Shown: piece by piece, positions 32,785 to 45,479 of the stretch
Numbering within the stretch: the stretch's first letter is position 1
Layout of the letters: each line of letters opens with the position of its first letter
Source: Pelodera strongyloides
Taxonomy: Eukaryota; Nematoda; Chromadorea; Rhabditida; Rhabditidae
Assembly (NCBI GenBank): GCA_036852015.1
Contig: JAANDG010000076.1
Location: 186,001 to 250,000 of the forward strand
Length of the DNA stretch: 64,000 bases
Reading direction: 5' to 3'
Made by a program: the position numbers and the translations under genes
Notes under the pieces: generated by a model
Databases searched by the model: none
Seen by the model: the letters and a program-made list of their open reading frames with translations, nothing else
What the model was told of the DNA's origin: nothing

Positions 32785-35700
32785 ATGGCTCGCGGTAAAG
32801 GAAGAGGTGGTAATAGAGGCGGAGGAAGATCGAATGATCATGGCGGAGCTGGGAATAGTAGGCGGAGACCAACTGGACCTACGGTGAGTTTTGGTTTTGA
32901 AGTTGAGTACCACTGTGGTAACTCATTTGAGACTAGTCTAGTGATAATCCGTGTATAGGTATTTTTGTGCCTGTCTAGGAAGTTGCAGATTTTCTGACGC
33001 ATTAATCGCTGTCGCTGTGCTATGATAGTCTGCGCAGAAATGAAATTCTTATCAGATGTTCTTGCATTCATGCTGGTCGTCGTCATTCATTTGTGTTCAT
33101 AAATAGATCTCGCTTCCGGTCCTTCCGGAAAGGACCGAGGTCTTTGCACGCGTTCGTTCTGTACTCCATACTGTCTGTGAGTGAAGTGGCCGGTTTTCGT
33201 TTCTGTGCGCGTTGCATTGTAACCATTTAGGGTCGGAGCGTGGAAGATGAATACCCGCACGGACAAGAGAATGAAACATCATCAGAAGGATCATCGTCTG
33301 GCGACTCTGATGAGGTCAGATCTTTTGAGTTTTGGGTGTTCTGGTCAGGTTTTATGGACGCACATTGAGATTTTTCCCCTTCCAACACAGATTTTCTCCA
33401 CTTCCAATGATGACCAGACTAATGGCGTCACTTATTTTCCAATGCATGAATACAGTAAAACAATATCTTGCGGCCCTACAGTGCTACATTGACGTTGACA
33501 GAAAACCGAATCAGATGAACTTGTTTTGTTGGCCGATAGAAAGCTGTTCCTTTTCAAGTTAGCTATTTTTAGTACTTTTTTGTTGGTATTCTTGACAAAT
33601 CTTTTCGATCGGTATTAGTTCCCTTATAGTAAAATTCGTTTTCCATCGTTGCATAAAAGTCTTTCCAGGATGAAATTGAGATCTCCGTCCGCCTCGCAAT
33701 GTACGATTTCAATCAGTGCGACCCGAAAAGATGTTCGGGCAGGAAGTTGGCGAGGATGGGAATGATTGAGGAAGTGGGTGCCTTGTGCGTTGTAGAATTT
33801 TATAATTAAAGCGAAATGCCACCCGGTTTTTGAAACGATTAGTGGAAAATTGAATTCTTATGTATTTACGCTAATTTGCTCGAATTTAGCTCGATTTTTT
33901 ATTCTAATTTATCTTTTATGTTCACTTATATAAGCTGCGTAAGAATGCTGATTTAGATGTACTGGGTGCGTTTCCAAAACCTGCCGGTATTTCGCTCTTA
34001 AATGTTATTTTTGCACCGGAATGTCAGCATGTTTCGTGAATGTTTTAAGAGGATGAGGATAGCGTATAAAATGTTTTCACTAATTTTTCTGTGATAAATC
34101 TCCTATACTCGGTATGGTTCTCCGCATTAGGCGTTAATGTCTCGTTTAACTGTGTCTAAACGTGATTCATATGAACTATGTACCAAGTATAATTCGCTGA
34201 TGTATAATTACTCAATGAATGAACCATAGTATTCCAGGTTTCGTTTTTTCCTGGCCTTGTAGGTAGAATATGGCATATAATTTAACTACGGGTCCTAATC
34301 AGAGATCTACAGTATTTCGGTTCTTAACTACAGTATCTTAACTACTGTATCCCAAGTATCTTATTTCAGATACGACTTGGTGCCCGTTTTCCCGGCCTAG
34401 TGTTGTCTCCGACTGGGGTTTCTACTCTATCACCAGCAGATCGGGATTTTATTGAGCAGAATGGTCTCGGTGTGGTCGATTGCAGCTGGAATGAAGTGGA
34501 GAGGACTAATTTGAATAAGGTTCAGGGTTTTGTGGTAGTTGTGGTAATTAGTAGTGAACCTTGAATCTCTCTCTATGTACGCGGTTGAGTAGCCTCTCTT
34601 GAAAGCGTATCTACGTCTAGTGAATCTGAATCACGGTGGTAGGTTGTGCCCAGTCTTGGATGGTATTTGATTTTTTAGGTTCGAGCACCGGAGCATCGTC
34701 TGTTACCGTACATGGTGGCTGCGAACCAAGTGAACTTTGGTAGGTGGTGACCTTTGAGCCAAGTTTCTAGATTTTGACAATTTCTTTTTGAATTTTTTAG
34801 TATGCTTGCTACTTCGATTTTAAATCATAGTCTAGACTAGAGTTGTCAAACTTGGGGCCTTCGCCCTTCGCCAGGCATGACTGGACAGTTATAGGTTAAA
34901 AACGTGTTAATTTAATTATGTGTAAATGTGTGAATTTGAAGGTAAACCGTGTAAATTGAACTGCGCCGAGGCGTTAGCCGGCGGCCTGTACATTTGCGGG
35001 TTCAGAGATGAAGCTGCGAAACTAATGAGCAAATTTAGTTATGGACCCCAGTTTATTGATATGAATAGGTTTGTTTTCTTTGTTAGCAGGGCTTTCTCAA
35101 GTAGTCTATCCTCAAGGTGAGGAATAAGTACTTTTCGTAGTTTTGTTTCTATTGTTTTGCTTTAGTCGTTGTGCAGTTAGCCGTACACCACGCGAGTTTT
35201 TCGATAAGAAGCTATCTCGTTTATGTCTTGTCAAAGTAAGTAATACATCATTTTAGAGAAGTTTTCGAAATTTATGCTGCTTGTAAGTCGCCTGAAGAGG
35301 TTATCGAGAAGCAAAATTGGTATGTTTAGTTACTACTTGTGGGCTATTCGTAGCGGAATCTGTATCTTTGAACCCTCTACCGCAGTGTAGCTGTAGCATT
35401 CCCATGTATCAGCTTCTTATGTATCCTTCTGTATATGTCCGGCACAGGAGTGGAGTACAAGTTGCATCTAAAACGCCTCCCGTGCCACGTTCCATATTGC
35501 TTTAAAGCGAATGTCAAGCCTGATTCACAGATATTCTATAACACGCGGTCACAAATACCGTAGTTTACAAAATTTCTCTCGCGCTCTCCTCTTTTTCTTT
35601 GCTGACTTAAAAAAATTTCTCTCGCGCCCTCCTCTTTCTCACAAACGGTCCTGCGGACAGAGAATAGTTCTGATTTTGTCCAAATGACCAGAATCCCATA

Positions 35701-35964
35701 TTGAAGGAGTTTTTTTGGAGGGGTTTGAAATAGTTTTTCTTCTTGTATGAAAGTTTTTGTTTGTTTTTATTTTCACTTTCCTCACCTTCAGAACATAAGC
35801 TTTTTTTGAGCTCAACATGCAAAACCGGCTTGACATTCCCTTTAAATGTTTTTTTATTTATCAGGTTCTTGGAAAAAATTGAGCGCGAGTCCATTGAGGC
35901 CAGAAAGCGGCCAATGGACCTTCCACCGTCAGAAAGCGAGGAAGAGAGTGAAGAAGACGAGTAG
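32785..35964 (+). CDS. TSR3: TSR3 homolog, 18S rRNA aminocarboxypropyltransferase
   Basis: Eight exons (32785-32883, 33231-33314, 33669-33773, 34370-34519, 34679-34739, 34942-35068, 35257-35319, 35865-35964) join to 262 residues. After a Gly/Arg-rich basic start and an acidic stretch come the TSR3 signature blocks: DFNQCDPKRCSGRKLAR, RFPGLVLSPTG, VVDCSW, HRLLPYMVAANQVNFG, KLNCAEALAGGLYICGF and FSYGPQFIDMN. TSR3 transfers the aminocarboxypropyl group of S-adenosylmethionine to a modified uridine in 18S rRNA during late 40S maturation. The C-terminus is acidic (SESEEESEEDE), as in other TSR3 proteins. Intron 7 holds a 336 bp TTAA MITE ending 19 bases before the last acceptor. An open stretch at 35167-35240 with splice-like borders is out of phase and was left out. 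Confidence 0.93.
33810..33997. mobile_element. TTAA MITE, family A, in a TSR3 intron
   Basis: It starts AGCGAAATGCCACCCGGTTT after TTAA (33806-33809) and ends CTGCCGGTATTTCGCT with two extra bases before TTAA (33998-34001). The interior AATTTGCTCGAATTTAGCTC is shared with the copies at 3384, 29324 and 40226. Confidence 0.82.
35506..35841. mobile_element. 336 bp TTAA MITE, deletion derivative of the 3195 bp element
   Basis: TTAA flanks lie at 35502-35505 and 35842-35845. The left 150 bp (from AGCGAATGTCAAGCCTGATT) matches 58186 onward, and the right 170 bp (to GGCTTGACATTCCCT) matches the stretch ending at 61380, with few differences. The junction reads GGTCCTGCGGACAGAG. The long element has GGTCCTGCG on the left and GCGGACAGAG on the right, so the deletion ends share GCG. 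Confidence 0.92.
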
Positions 35965-36563
35965 TTTTTCATTTGGTTTTAGAATAGAATTTTTAGGGTG
36001 TCTTGAGTTAGTCTACCTTAGTTAATGGCCTGAAGGTGTTAAAAGGGTTCACAGTTCAATAGAATGTACCATTACATATTGTTGATTACTATGCCTGTGT
36101 TAAAAGAGTACGGTATTACAAATTCCAATTACTTTGGTGACTCTATTTGTGATTTATGTATATACTTCGAAATATCCAGTGAGGGAATTTCTAAGGCGTT
36201 GTTTAGGTAACCTATAACCTAACATTATGTAGGCATGTGTTGAGTTCTGTATGATAAACCCGTCGATTTATCATACTCGAGTCTATAATTTTTGCTCTTT
36301 TTTGGAATATGAAGCTTCATCAACCACATTTACTTTTCCTACTTCTCTTTGCTTCCCTCAACGTCTTCACGTTGTTCATTGATATTTATTTCGTTTGTTA
36401 TTCTGTTGACTTGTTGACTGTTTTGTTCGCGTTGTTTTGCTTCCTTTATCCTTGTAGTTCTGTGTTTATCTTTACATTGCAGTAAAGCATGCATCCGAAA
36501 AGGTAAGCATAGAAACAGTTTGCGAAATATATTTATGATTGTAATAAATAATTCTAGGTAAAC
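35965..36563. other. Spacer between TSR3 and BUD32
   Basis: No gene seen. A short exon-like segment (after ACATTGCAG at 36481, donor GTAAGC near 36501) precedes the acceptor TTCTAG at 36557 just before the BUD32 ATG. This may be a 5' leader exon. Confidence 0.5.
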
Positions 36564-38932
36564 ATGAGTGAAAGTGACGAGTTCGACGTGGTGGAAGATG
36601 ATTTTGAAGCCGGATTTAACTACTCGATAGATAAGGCCTCGTTACGGTATGGAGTTGAATTTTTTTTTGCATTTGTATTTTGTTTAATCAAAATCCCGTA
36701 CTTTCCAGAAGGCCATCCTCCAGACGAGGAATCTCTATTTGTTTTTGTTTTGCTCAGTTCTAGTTTGAATCCTTTGATCCTGAGGTTTGTAGTTGATGAT
36801 GAATATGAAATACAAAACGAAAGCTAACACCTAGGTGCACTTGCACTGCGTTTGTGACCTTTTCACGCAAGTAAATTGAACTTGGTGAACGTAGTTGGGA
36901 TCTAGACGAATTTCAATAGTGATTACTGAAAATTATAGTAATCATTATTTAGGCAAGGTGCAGAGGCGCGGCTTTACGAATGTGTTTACCTTGGGCGACC
37001 AGCAATGATTAAAGAACGGTAGGTTTTTTTATTCCTTTTCAATTACTGTGAGTTCCCTCGGGTTTGTTGCGTCGTCGATTGTCTATAACTTACTTGTTTA
37101 TAGTGGGGGTGCAAATGTTGAATTTGGCGTCGATACTTCGAAACGAACCGAGAAATCCATATACTTTTGTTACTTTTGTATGTGTTTCTCTTACTTTACC
37201 CCTTTACCGCTATATACAAACGCACATTTAGGCGGGTTTTGGCGCTTGGGCATCTCTCGAAATAGCATTATGTTTTGGCCGATTATTAGTGATGTTTCAA
37301 CTTGGATTGAAATATGAATGATTGGATTACTAGTCGTTTAATTGGTTTCGCACGTGACCTACTCTAAATTATTTCCCGAATAGATTCTCCAAAAAATATC
37401 GGCATGAAATTTTGGATTCGCGTCTCAACAAATTGCGCTTGAAGGCGGAATTGAAGGGAATACAACGGGCGGGATCGGTACGTTGCATCTTAAAATTTTG
37501 ATTATCTTATTTCTTTTTCTATATGAAGTAATTTTATTATCCATTTATCAGAGGTTTTTGGTAGGCAATGAGAGGTATAGCAGAGGGGGAGAGAGATATC
37601 ATGACATCAGTGAGAAATAGGAGAGGTAGCAGTGAAAGAGAAGTAGTAAGTAGTAGTGTGTGCGGTGAGACAGAGATAGCCAGAGAGAGAGAGGATATCA
37701 CCGTCCAGCATATCACCATCCAGCATATCACCATCCAGCATATCACCATCCACCATACCACCATTTTATGTGTTCAACATTCAGATTGGTGTCGCTTCTC
37801 CTACAGTGTACTTTGTCGATGAAACAAATAATCGCATTATTATGGAAAGGATAGTTGGATGCACTGCGAAACAGTGGATAGAAACTGAAAGAACGACCAA
37901 GAACTCGGAAGAATATGTGGTGAGTGGCAAGCTAATGTTGTATAGGCACAACGTTCTTGAGATGTTTATTCTGGGTGTTTGTGTCGTGTGCCGCTATCGA
38001 GAGGGTTCTGATTTTGTATCAGGAGTGTTACTAACTGGACTCGATTACGGTGCTTGTTTCTTGGTGGTTGTAGCTGCCTAATCTGGTTTTTTTTTAAATG
38101 ATATTTGACGTTATTGGGTACTTTGATTGTTTTTGTTAATTCAACGAGGTAAATTTTCCAGGAGGCTTCATCGTCACTTGGCTATCGTATCGGTGAATGT
38201 GTAGGGAAAATGCACTCGGTTAACTTGGTCCATGGTGATTTGACGACTTCGAACATTATGCTAAGGGATGGGAATCCGGCGAAATTGGTGTTCATCGATT
38301 TTGGACTGTGTAACCTTGGAAAGGTGTGTATATCAGTTGCTGCGTAATTGACTATTGACTGTGGGAACCTGGGAACTCGGAGCTGTTTGTATACTTGAGT
38401 GAAAGTATCTGTCTAATTGACACATGTCTTTTGACTCCTAAGCTTGGTAAATCATTTAGGCGCAGCTCTCTTTGGTAGAGAGAACTGCAAAATTAATTGT
38501 CAAGAAATACATTTTAATTAGCCGTTTTCCAGGTGAACCCAGAGGAGAAGGGTGTGGATTTATATGTACTAGAGCGGGCGATACAATCGACACATTTGGA
38601 TTCAAATCACATTATGGAGTCAATTATGAAAGGGTTAGTGTTTTTTGTTTGTTTTGTTTGGATTTATGATGTGTCATGAAGTACACTTTTGAGAAGCAAC
38701 TGGCTTTCTCGCTCTATTTGCTTCTTCTGTTGTTTGCAGATTTTGTACTACGAGGTTTTGATCATTATTGGGTTACTTTCATTCTCTCATTCTCTCATTT
38801 CAGTAGTTTATATCGTATATAGTTTTTTTCAATTCCAGTTATGCTTCCGTGAACGGTAAACAAGGCGAAGCAGTTGGTAAGAAATTGGACGAAATTCGGC
38901 TTCGTGGTAGGAAGAGAGAAATGTTGGGTTAG
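36564..38932 (+). CDS. TP53RK: BUD32/TP53RK homolog, KEOPS complex kinase
   Basis: Exons 36564-36646, 36953-37018, 37384-37477, 37785-37919, 38162-38323, 38533-38633 and 38839-38932 give 244 residues, the usual size of this mini-kinase. It starts with an acidic segment, then QGAEARLYEC (the glycine-loop equivalent), Lys48 in AMIKERF, and KYRHEILDSRLN, a BUD32 hallmark. Asp152 in HGDLTTSN is the catalytic residue, and Asp172 in FIDFGLC binds metal. The C-terminus is the basic RLRGRKREMLG seen in the family. BUD32 is the ATPase/kinase subunit of KEOPS, which makes the t6A modification of tRNA. The start follows an acceptor (ATTCTAG) by six bases. A 15 bp tandem repeat lies in intron 3. Confidence 0.95.
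37694..37760. repeat. 15 bp tandem repeat in BUD32 intron 3
   Basis: CATATCACCATCCAG is repeated about four times with minor changes, following a GAGA-rich tract (37585-37693). On the minus strand it reads as a repeated Trp-Met-Val-Ile-Cys peptide, which is spurious. Confidence 0.85.
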
Positions 38933-39454
38933 GTGCTTTTTGAGATCTATTATTCTAATTTGTCATATTTCACTTATCATCGTGCCTTCTTGGTAGGAGT
39001 TTAGAGCTTTAGCTTACGAAATGTTGTTAATGTGCTTTTTGTTTGGTTTTTCAACTTTATGAAATGATTTTGTTATGATTAGATTAGTATGGTTGTTTTA
39101 CGTTTTTTCATGTCTTTATGGTTTCCATTTGTTCTTCTATGTGTATCGTCGAATAATCCAAGAGACAAAACACTATATTTTCTCATCTTTAGGTAATGAC
39201 TTGTGAATGATAAGTGTTTGTTGTTTATATTTATTACGTTTTTGTTATGATCCTTGTCATATTGTTATTGTTGAGGAGTAAATGACTTATGTCTTTATGT
39301 CGTTATGGAAAATGAAATATTGTTGTTTTCGGCAACGTTGAGTACCTAACACGGCATATTTCTCTACTTTTTTTGTGTATTCTTTAGTTGTTTTCGTTGT
39401 ATATTCTTTATTGTGCGTTCTTTGATTTCTTTCCGAATTGTGTATTTTAGGTTA
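38933..39454. other. Spacer between BUD32 and TDP1
   Basis: T-rich and without a supported gene. The acceptor TATTTTAG at 39443-39450 lies four bases before the TDP1 ATG. Confidence 0.5.
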
Positions 39455-42400
39455 ATGAAGCGGCGCTATGGTGACCGGCAGAACGAGATCAAGAAAAATG
39501 TTGGATCTTCTAAAGTGAACACTGAGGCTTGTGGATCTGGTGGTCCGGTGAAAAAGAGAAAAGTGGACCCAACGGTATTCTTATTATTATTATGTTTTTA
39601 ATATTGTTTGTATTTTGTTTTAATGCGTTTGCGTTGTAAGTGTTGCTTTGTTTCCTTCGTGAGGATTATTGTGGGTTACTATTGTGACAGCTTGACGGTG
39701 TGTTACTATTTGCTAAAGCAGTTCTTCACTGAATAGGCGCAAGGAAGTATAGCATATCACCACTTGGTGATAAAGTTTGTTACAAGTTACAATAACTTAC
39801 CAAAGCTTTCAGTTGCTAGTATGTAGGTATCTACGTAACGTTAAACAAAATTAAAGATCATGTATAATCTAGTACGCAAATTCAAGTAATCTTAACAATT
39901 GCCCTGTATCGAAAGGAAAGTTGATATCATCAGTGATAAAAAGTAATATTTAGATTGTTTTTTTTTTAGACTTCTAACTTCACATCTTTGCAAACAGGCA
40001 GACTGACGTCCGGGCATGTTTACTACACGAAGGTTAGTTAATTGTTTAGTTAGTTTATTAGTTTACTTCATTTTGCTCGTTTCACGACCAAGCGTTATAG
40101 AGTGTTGCCGAGATTAACTAATCGTCGTGTTTTAACTGTTAAGGCTATTAAGGATGGTAGTCAGAGTATAAACGTACATATAAATAGGTCAAAAGTCAGA
40201 AAATTACGCTAATTGAGATTGAGCTTTAAAAATAACGGCCGGTTTTTGAAACGCATTGTGGATAACTGAATTCTTACGTATTTATGCTAATTTGCTCGAA
40301 TTTAGCTCTATTTTTTTTATTCTAATTTATGTTCATTTGCGTAGGCTGCATAAGGATGTTGGTGTATTTGATGTATGTACGCGATCAATGCTAATATTAT
40401 AGGCGTTCAATTTTCTTTTTGCTCTGAAACATTCTTTCTTTTAGGTGCGCGATATTCCCGAGTGTTTCAATGAGAATGCGTTCTCTCTATCACAGTTACT
40501 CAATGAGATAAAACCGGAATTGAGTCTTCACTTTAACTTTATGATCGAACCGGACTGGCTGTTGAGGTAAGTTGCAGGGCTTCAGTTTCTTTATATTTTT
40601 GACAAGGACGAGGGCTGTACCGTTTAGGCATTATTTATTTATTAAATAACACCGAGGTGTGCATCAAATAATATGATGAAGAATGAAGAGAAAGCAATGT
40701 AGATATAACGAAACCAGTTGTACTGTTGATGGCATATGATGAGGAAAGAGTAATAATCACCTAAATTGTATTTGCTAGTTAATTTCTTGGATCATTACAA
40801 ATCGGTTGTCAGAAACTTCAACCTATTGATATTGATAATTGACAGATGGGTTCTTTGTATTTTTTGTTGAATGTTTTACTAAGTGATGTTCTGTCTTACA
40901 GGCAATATCCCCCAAATTTGCGTAAGACGCCTATCACTCTGGTTGTTGGAGCAAGTAATGGTACTACGGCGACGGAAGTTCGGCGGCTGTGTGAACAAAT
41001 GCATGCGCAAAATGTTCAAGTGAGAGAACTATAACTTAGTGTTTTTTCTTGGGTTACTGTAGTTGTGACGAATTTTCAGTTTTCTTGTACTCTCTGTGTG
41101 GAAATAGTGTCAAGTTGTGTCTGCATAAAAAAACCGACGTACTTCTGCATATCTGCTTACGTGCACTTATAATAATTGGCTGGTTGTGGACAGATGTTGT
41201 TAAAACTATATTCGAGCTTGAATGTAGTGTTTAGGTTAGTGGTGCCAAGATGCCGATTCCCTTTGGTTCGCATCATACGAAAATTTCTATTTATGAGACA
41301 AGCGGGAGGATTCACGTGCTGGTTATGACTGCGAACCTTGTGGAGGGTAAGGTCTGGTTGACTTTCGTACAATTAATTTCGTATTAATTAATACATAGAA
41401 ATGACGGATGTACAATCAATTTCGTATTAATTAATACATAGAAATGACAGATGTGTATGAACTCATATTTGAGCCATAAATAAGTGGATTTGAGTTTTAG
41501 GGAATATAACAGGAGTCATATCCGTTTGTCATTGCTGACTTATATTATTCAGGTTTTCGTTTTGTTTAAGTTATACTTACAGTTCTTTTATATATTTAGG
41601 TGACTGGGGAGGCAAAACACAGGGATTTTATTACTGTAGCGCTTTGTTGGATTCTAGTACAAAGAGCAATTCTCCATTTCAAGAAGATTTACTGGAGTAC
41701 ATGAGAGAGTATGTCCTTTTCGTTTTTTTATAAAGGTTTATTTTAAGCAACACATAAAGAGAGAAAAGAAAATATGTATGACAACAAATGCGTAAACCGA
41801 ACCCACCAGAGTAAAGGGATCAAGTCCTTCACTAATTACGGGTATACGTTTGTATAGTTGAGGTTGCTTGGAACTAAGAGTGTAAGAGTACTGTTTGTCA
41901 ATGTTGCATTGCAATACTTGATATGCACCGTGACTGTTGGTCGGCGATAGTACGAAAGGAAGGTGTTAGTTTTTATTTACTCTCTGCGTCATGTTTTTGT
42001 CCAAATCTGTTGCAACTGGCATCGGTAACATGACATATCACCATGTTTCAAGGATGTATTACGTTGCTGATGTCCTGTTGAAAAGCAGTGGGTGCTACAG
42101 TCCGACGTCGCAGTTTTCACCAATGTTTTAGCTATAAGCTGTCGTCTCTTGATTATTGGACAGAGCGAATTGCGAGCGCGGATTTTTTGGAAAATACTGA
42201 CAGACTGTTGTTCTCATGCCCCGGATATCATAAAGGAGATCGGAAAAACTTGGTGGGTAGGTGGCTGTTTCATTTTGGCTTGGCTTATATCACCAACAAT
42301 ATTTACATGAGGAGGTAAAGGTGACCGGTAAAACGTGGTTGCGAAATACATCTCAGTTACACTCAATGGTGTCAATGGTTTTTCTGTAACTGTCTGTCTT

Positions 42401-44569
42401 TATTGCGTCAAAGGTTCACCTTCTTTTTTTTTCGTAGTTTGGACACCTTCGCCTCCGGAAAGTTCTCGCGGAAGCAAGGAAAGAAGCCACTGCATCATCA
42501 GCGCTCCTTGTCGCGCAGTGTAGTTCAATTGGTTAGTTATTGAGTTATATTCTTATTCTTGCTGTGATTCTTAACGAACAAGGCTATTCTCGTGCGCATC
42601 ACACTTTCCTGTAGGATGTTGTATTGCATCTTTGAGGTGATGAATATATCCATAGTGTTGTGATTCGGTTTAATGTATGTCCGATTAATGTTTAATGTTG
42701 TTCGACGTGCGGTTCGGCTGCTCGGACACCCCGCCCCCATTTGTGTGCGGCTCAAAATATTATGTATATGTGTTTGTTTAGGCTCTTTGGGAAATCGTCC
42801 CGAGCAGTGGATGTTCTCCCAGTTTTTGAATAGTCTGCGAGGAGGGAAGCAGAAAGGTGGGAATAGTACTTGTGAATTCACTTGTGAATTTTATCGCATT
42901 GAATTTTCTGGCCTGGAATTTATACCGAACAAGCTGTATTCAATGGTACCATTGAAAGAGAACGAAACCTTTTGTGAGACAAGAAGATCGCATATGATGT
43001 TAAACTTGTCAAAATTGAGCAATTAAACCGGTTAAGAATGAGTACACACACGCATACCATACACATTTTGTTATCGTAACAAGTGTTATGCTATGTTATG
43101 TTTTATATGCATGTATGGACAGTCACTTCGTAGGTTTTCGATTTCATGATACCCACTTCGTATTTCGGGAAACTCTGTTTGTGAGCATTAGCATCCGAAT
43201 AGTTTACAAAAGAGGTTTGTTCTTTCTAGGTTGGCTTCAAATGTGTTCTTTCAGGAAGCGAGCGATTGTTTTTAATTTTTCCCACCAGTGATCAAGTTAG
43301 GGACAGTGTGGAAGGATACGTGGCTGGTGGCAGTCTGCCCTATTCGAGTGCAACGGACACAAAGCAGCAATGGTTGCGGTAAGAAGATGGAATACATTTC
43401 AGTTGTGTATAGTTTATATACCGGCGATGGTAGTACTGTCTAGTTATCCAGTTACATTTCAGTGGTTTATACCGGTGATTGTAGTACTGACGAGTTATCC
43501 TAGAATTAAAATTTAATTGTTTCAGTCTGGATTGCTTATTGTTATGGTTGTGAAACCTGAGGCCATATTCACCCCTCCGATTCCCTCGGGGAAATTTTCC
43601 CTGAGAACAGAAAATATCATTCTAACGTGAGGAGACACTCAGAGAAAAAGACGGGGAATTGAGTGGTGAGTGTGGCCTCGCCTCTGAGAACCTATTTATT
43701 ATAGATGCCCGATTTTAGAAGCAAAATGTGTCGTTGGCGCTCGGAGACTCGTGGCCGTAGTCGGGCAATGCCGCACGTGAAAAGTTATGTCGAGTTTTTG
43801 GAGGGTGTCCCGCAGTGGATGTTGCTCACGTCGGCAAATTTGAGTAAAGTGAGTTTTATTCCAGTTACAGCTTCAGTGACGTTAGGCGGTATTCGTAGTT
43901 GGGTGGGTTGTTACACGTGCACACTGACACGCATACTGTATGTTATTTTACATCAACACAACACTTAACACTGCATGTTATTTTACATCAGCATGTAATA
44001 TATTACTGTATGACCGTATGACCTCCAATTGTAGTTGGTAGAAATTTTCGTCAATCAGGATTTTTTCCCTTGTATGTCAACTTGTCAACCTATTTCAGGC
44101 GGCTTGGGGTGATATTCAGAAGAACGGAGAACAATTAATGGTGAGAAGTTATGAAGCTGGAGTGCTTATTCTGGTCAGTTTTCAAATTTTGAGTTCCTTG
44201 TTATTCCCCAAGTATGTTGTTATGTAAGGCATAGTAGGGAAGTTCTTGTTAATGCCATGCGCATAGATTCTCCAAAAAAGATAAGCCCTTAACTGTTTTA
44301 ACATTATGTAAACATGTCATCGAATCCTAAGAGAAGTCTGCATTAATTTCTTTTTTCTTTTTTTAATCGTAATTTGGAGTATTCTGTAGTGTTGGTGACT
44401 GGTCTTAGTTTGCTCCTTTTAACCTGTGATTGCCTTATCTTAGGATCCAAAACGGATTGAAGTACCCTTTGACTATCCGATTGCTCGATATCAAAATCCA
44501 GATGAACCGTGGTTAGTGGATAAGAAATATCCAGAACCGGATAGATATGGGAAGCAGTGGATTGCATGA
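39455..44569 (+). CDS. TDP1: Tyrosyl-DNA phosphodiesterase 1
   Basis: Thirteen exons join to 459 residues: 39455-39574, 39970-40032, 40445-40566, 40902-41019, 41235-41346, 41600-41708, 42132-42252, 42438-42522, 42782-42856, 43255-43378, 43719-43848, 44099-44173 and 44444-44569. Both HKD-type motifs of the phospholipase D fold are present: His155 and Lys157 in [12 protein letters not shown], and His369 and Lys371 in AMPHVKSY, followed by TSANLSKAAWG. The enzyme hydrolyses 3'-phosphotyrosyl bonds left by stalled topoisomerase I and other 3' blocking lesions in DNA repair. A KKRKV stretch near the N-terminus could act as a nuclear signal. The 42522/42782 junction uses a weak donor (A|GTTCAA), chosen because it restores frame and alignment with family members. 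Introns carry a MITE half and a LINE tail. Confidence 0.95.
40226..40378. mobile_element. Partial TTAA MITE, family A, in a TDP1 intron
   Basis: AACGGCCGGTTTTTGAAACG and the interior TATTTATGCTAATTTGCTCG match family A. The right end breaks off near GATGTATG. Confidence 0.7.
40632..40722 (-). mobile_element. LINE 3' tail, minus orientation, in a TDP1 intron
   Basis: The reverse complement of this stretch matches the last 90 bp of the SHQ1 LINE (50371-50460), including ACTGGTTTCGTTATATCTAC and GCACACCTCGGTGTTATTTA, ending in (TAAA)n. A 7-base insertion is the main difference. A weaker match lies at about 1528-1575. Confidence 0.8.
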
Positions 44570-45479
44570 GGTGCGCGACTTAGCTATTTAGAATTGAATT
44601 GAATTTTATTTTTATTTTCTACTTCTATCTGATGATAGAGTCCTTTCTTTAGATATTTTGTACTGTTGATGTAGTTTGTACTGTACATGTATTCGCATAC
44701 TTTTCTTATGTTTTCTTTCTTCACTTATGCTAAGTGTTTGAAATTAATTTAGTTTATCTGATTATCAAGATTCTCACGCAATTCTCCCCAGTTTCCTATC
44801 ATTGTCTGTACTAAGGTCTAGAATGTTTCCCTGGTATAATTTTAAGCATACATTTACACATACTATTGTTGTGTGGGTTGCAGCTGCAACTTTTGCACCT
44901 TAGCAGATGCATATTGATGAAATTGGCTGGCCTTTCACTGTACTGGTTTGTTTGGTTTTGAATTTATTTTTTGAATTGATTGTGCGAGATTCCTTGCATA
45001 TTACACCTTGAGATTTTTCCGGTTTAAGCGTCTAGATTGCAGTTCTTTTAAGAATACTGTACTGTGCTGACTGGGCAATGGGTTTCATTACTATACGATT
45101 AATCATGGTGTTTTTCTATTAGGTATTCTGCTTTCTAATAACATGTTAGTATTGTACTGGGTTCTGTGTTATGCGGTTGATCGTAGTGTTTATACTTATA
45201 TATATATTTGTCAATTGGGGTATCATGCTAGGCTAGCATTGTAAAAAATTGGGGACCGTGGTGAGATTTTTTACAGGAAGCGTGTAGTATTTTAGAAAAT
45301 ATTATTGTCAAGGGGCTTTTTCTGTATATTTGTGAATAAAATATCATAACCCATATATATGTACGCTGATTTGAAAACTCGATACTAATCGGTGAGCTGT
45401 ATTTTTAAATCTCTAAATATCCGTCTGATTTTTTTTCACGCGTTTCACTTTCGTTTATAATTTATTGTTTCTCTTTCAG
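44570..45479. other. Spacer between TDP1 and SENP8
   Basis: No gene seen. The acceptor CTCTTTCAG directly abuts the SENP8 ATG. A possible AATAAA lies near 45338. Confidence 0.5.

Noticed and set aside
35167..35240. Exon-like open stretch in TSR3 intron 6 with AG and GT borders
   Set aside because: Including it shifts the frame and destroys the conserved EVFEIYAACKSPEEVIEKQNW exon. The direct junction 35068 to 35257 keeps phase and homology.
37537..37764. Minus frame with repeated WMVIC peptides, resembling a membrane protein
   Set aside because: It is the reverse reading of a 15 bp tandem repeat in a BUD32 intron.
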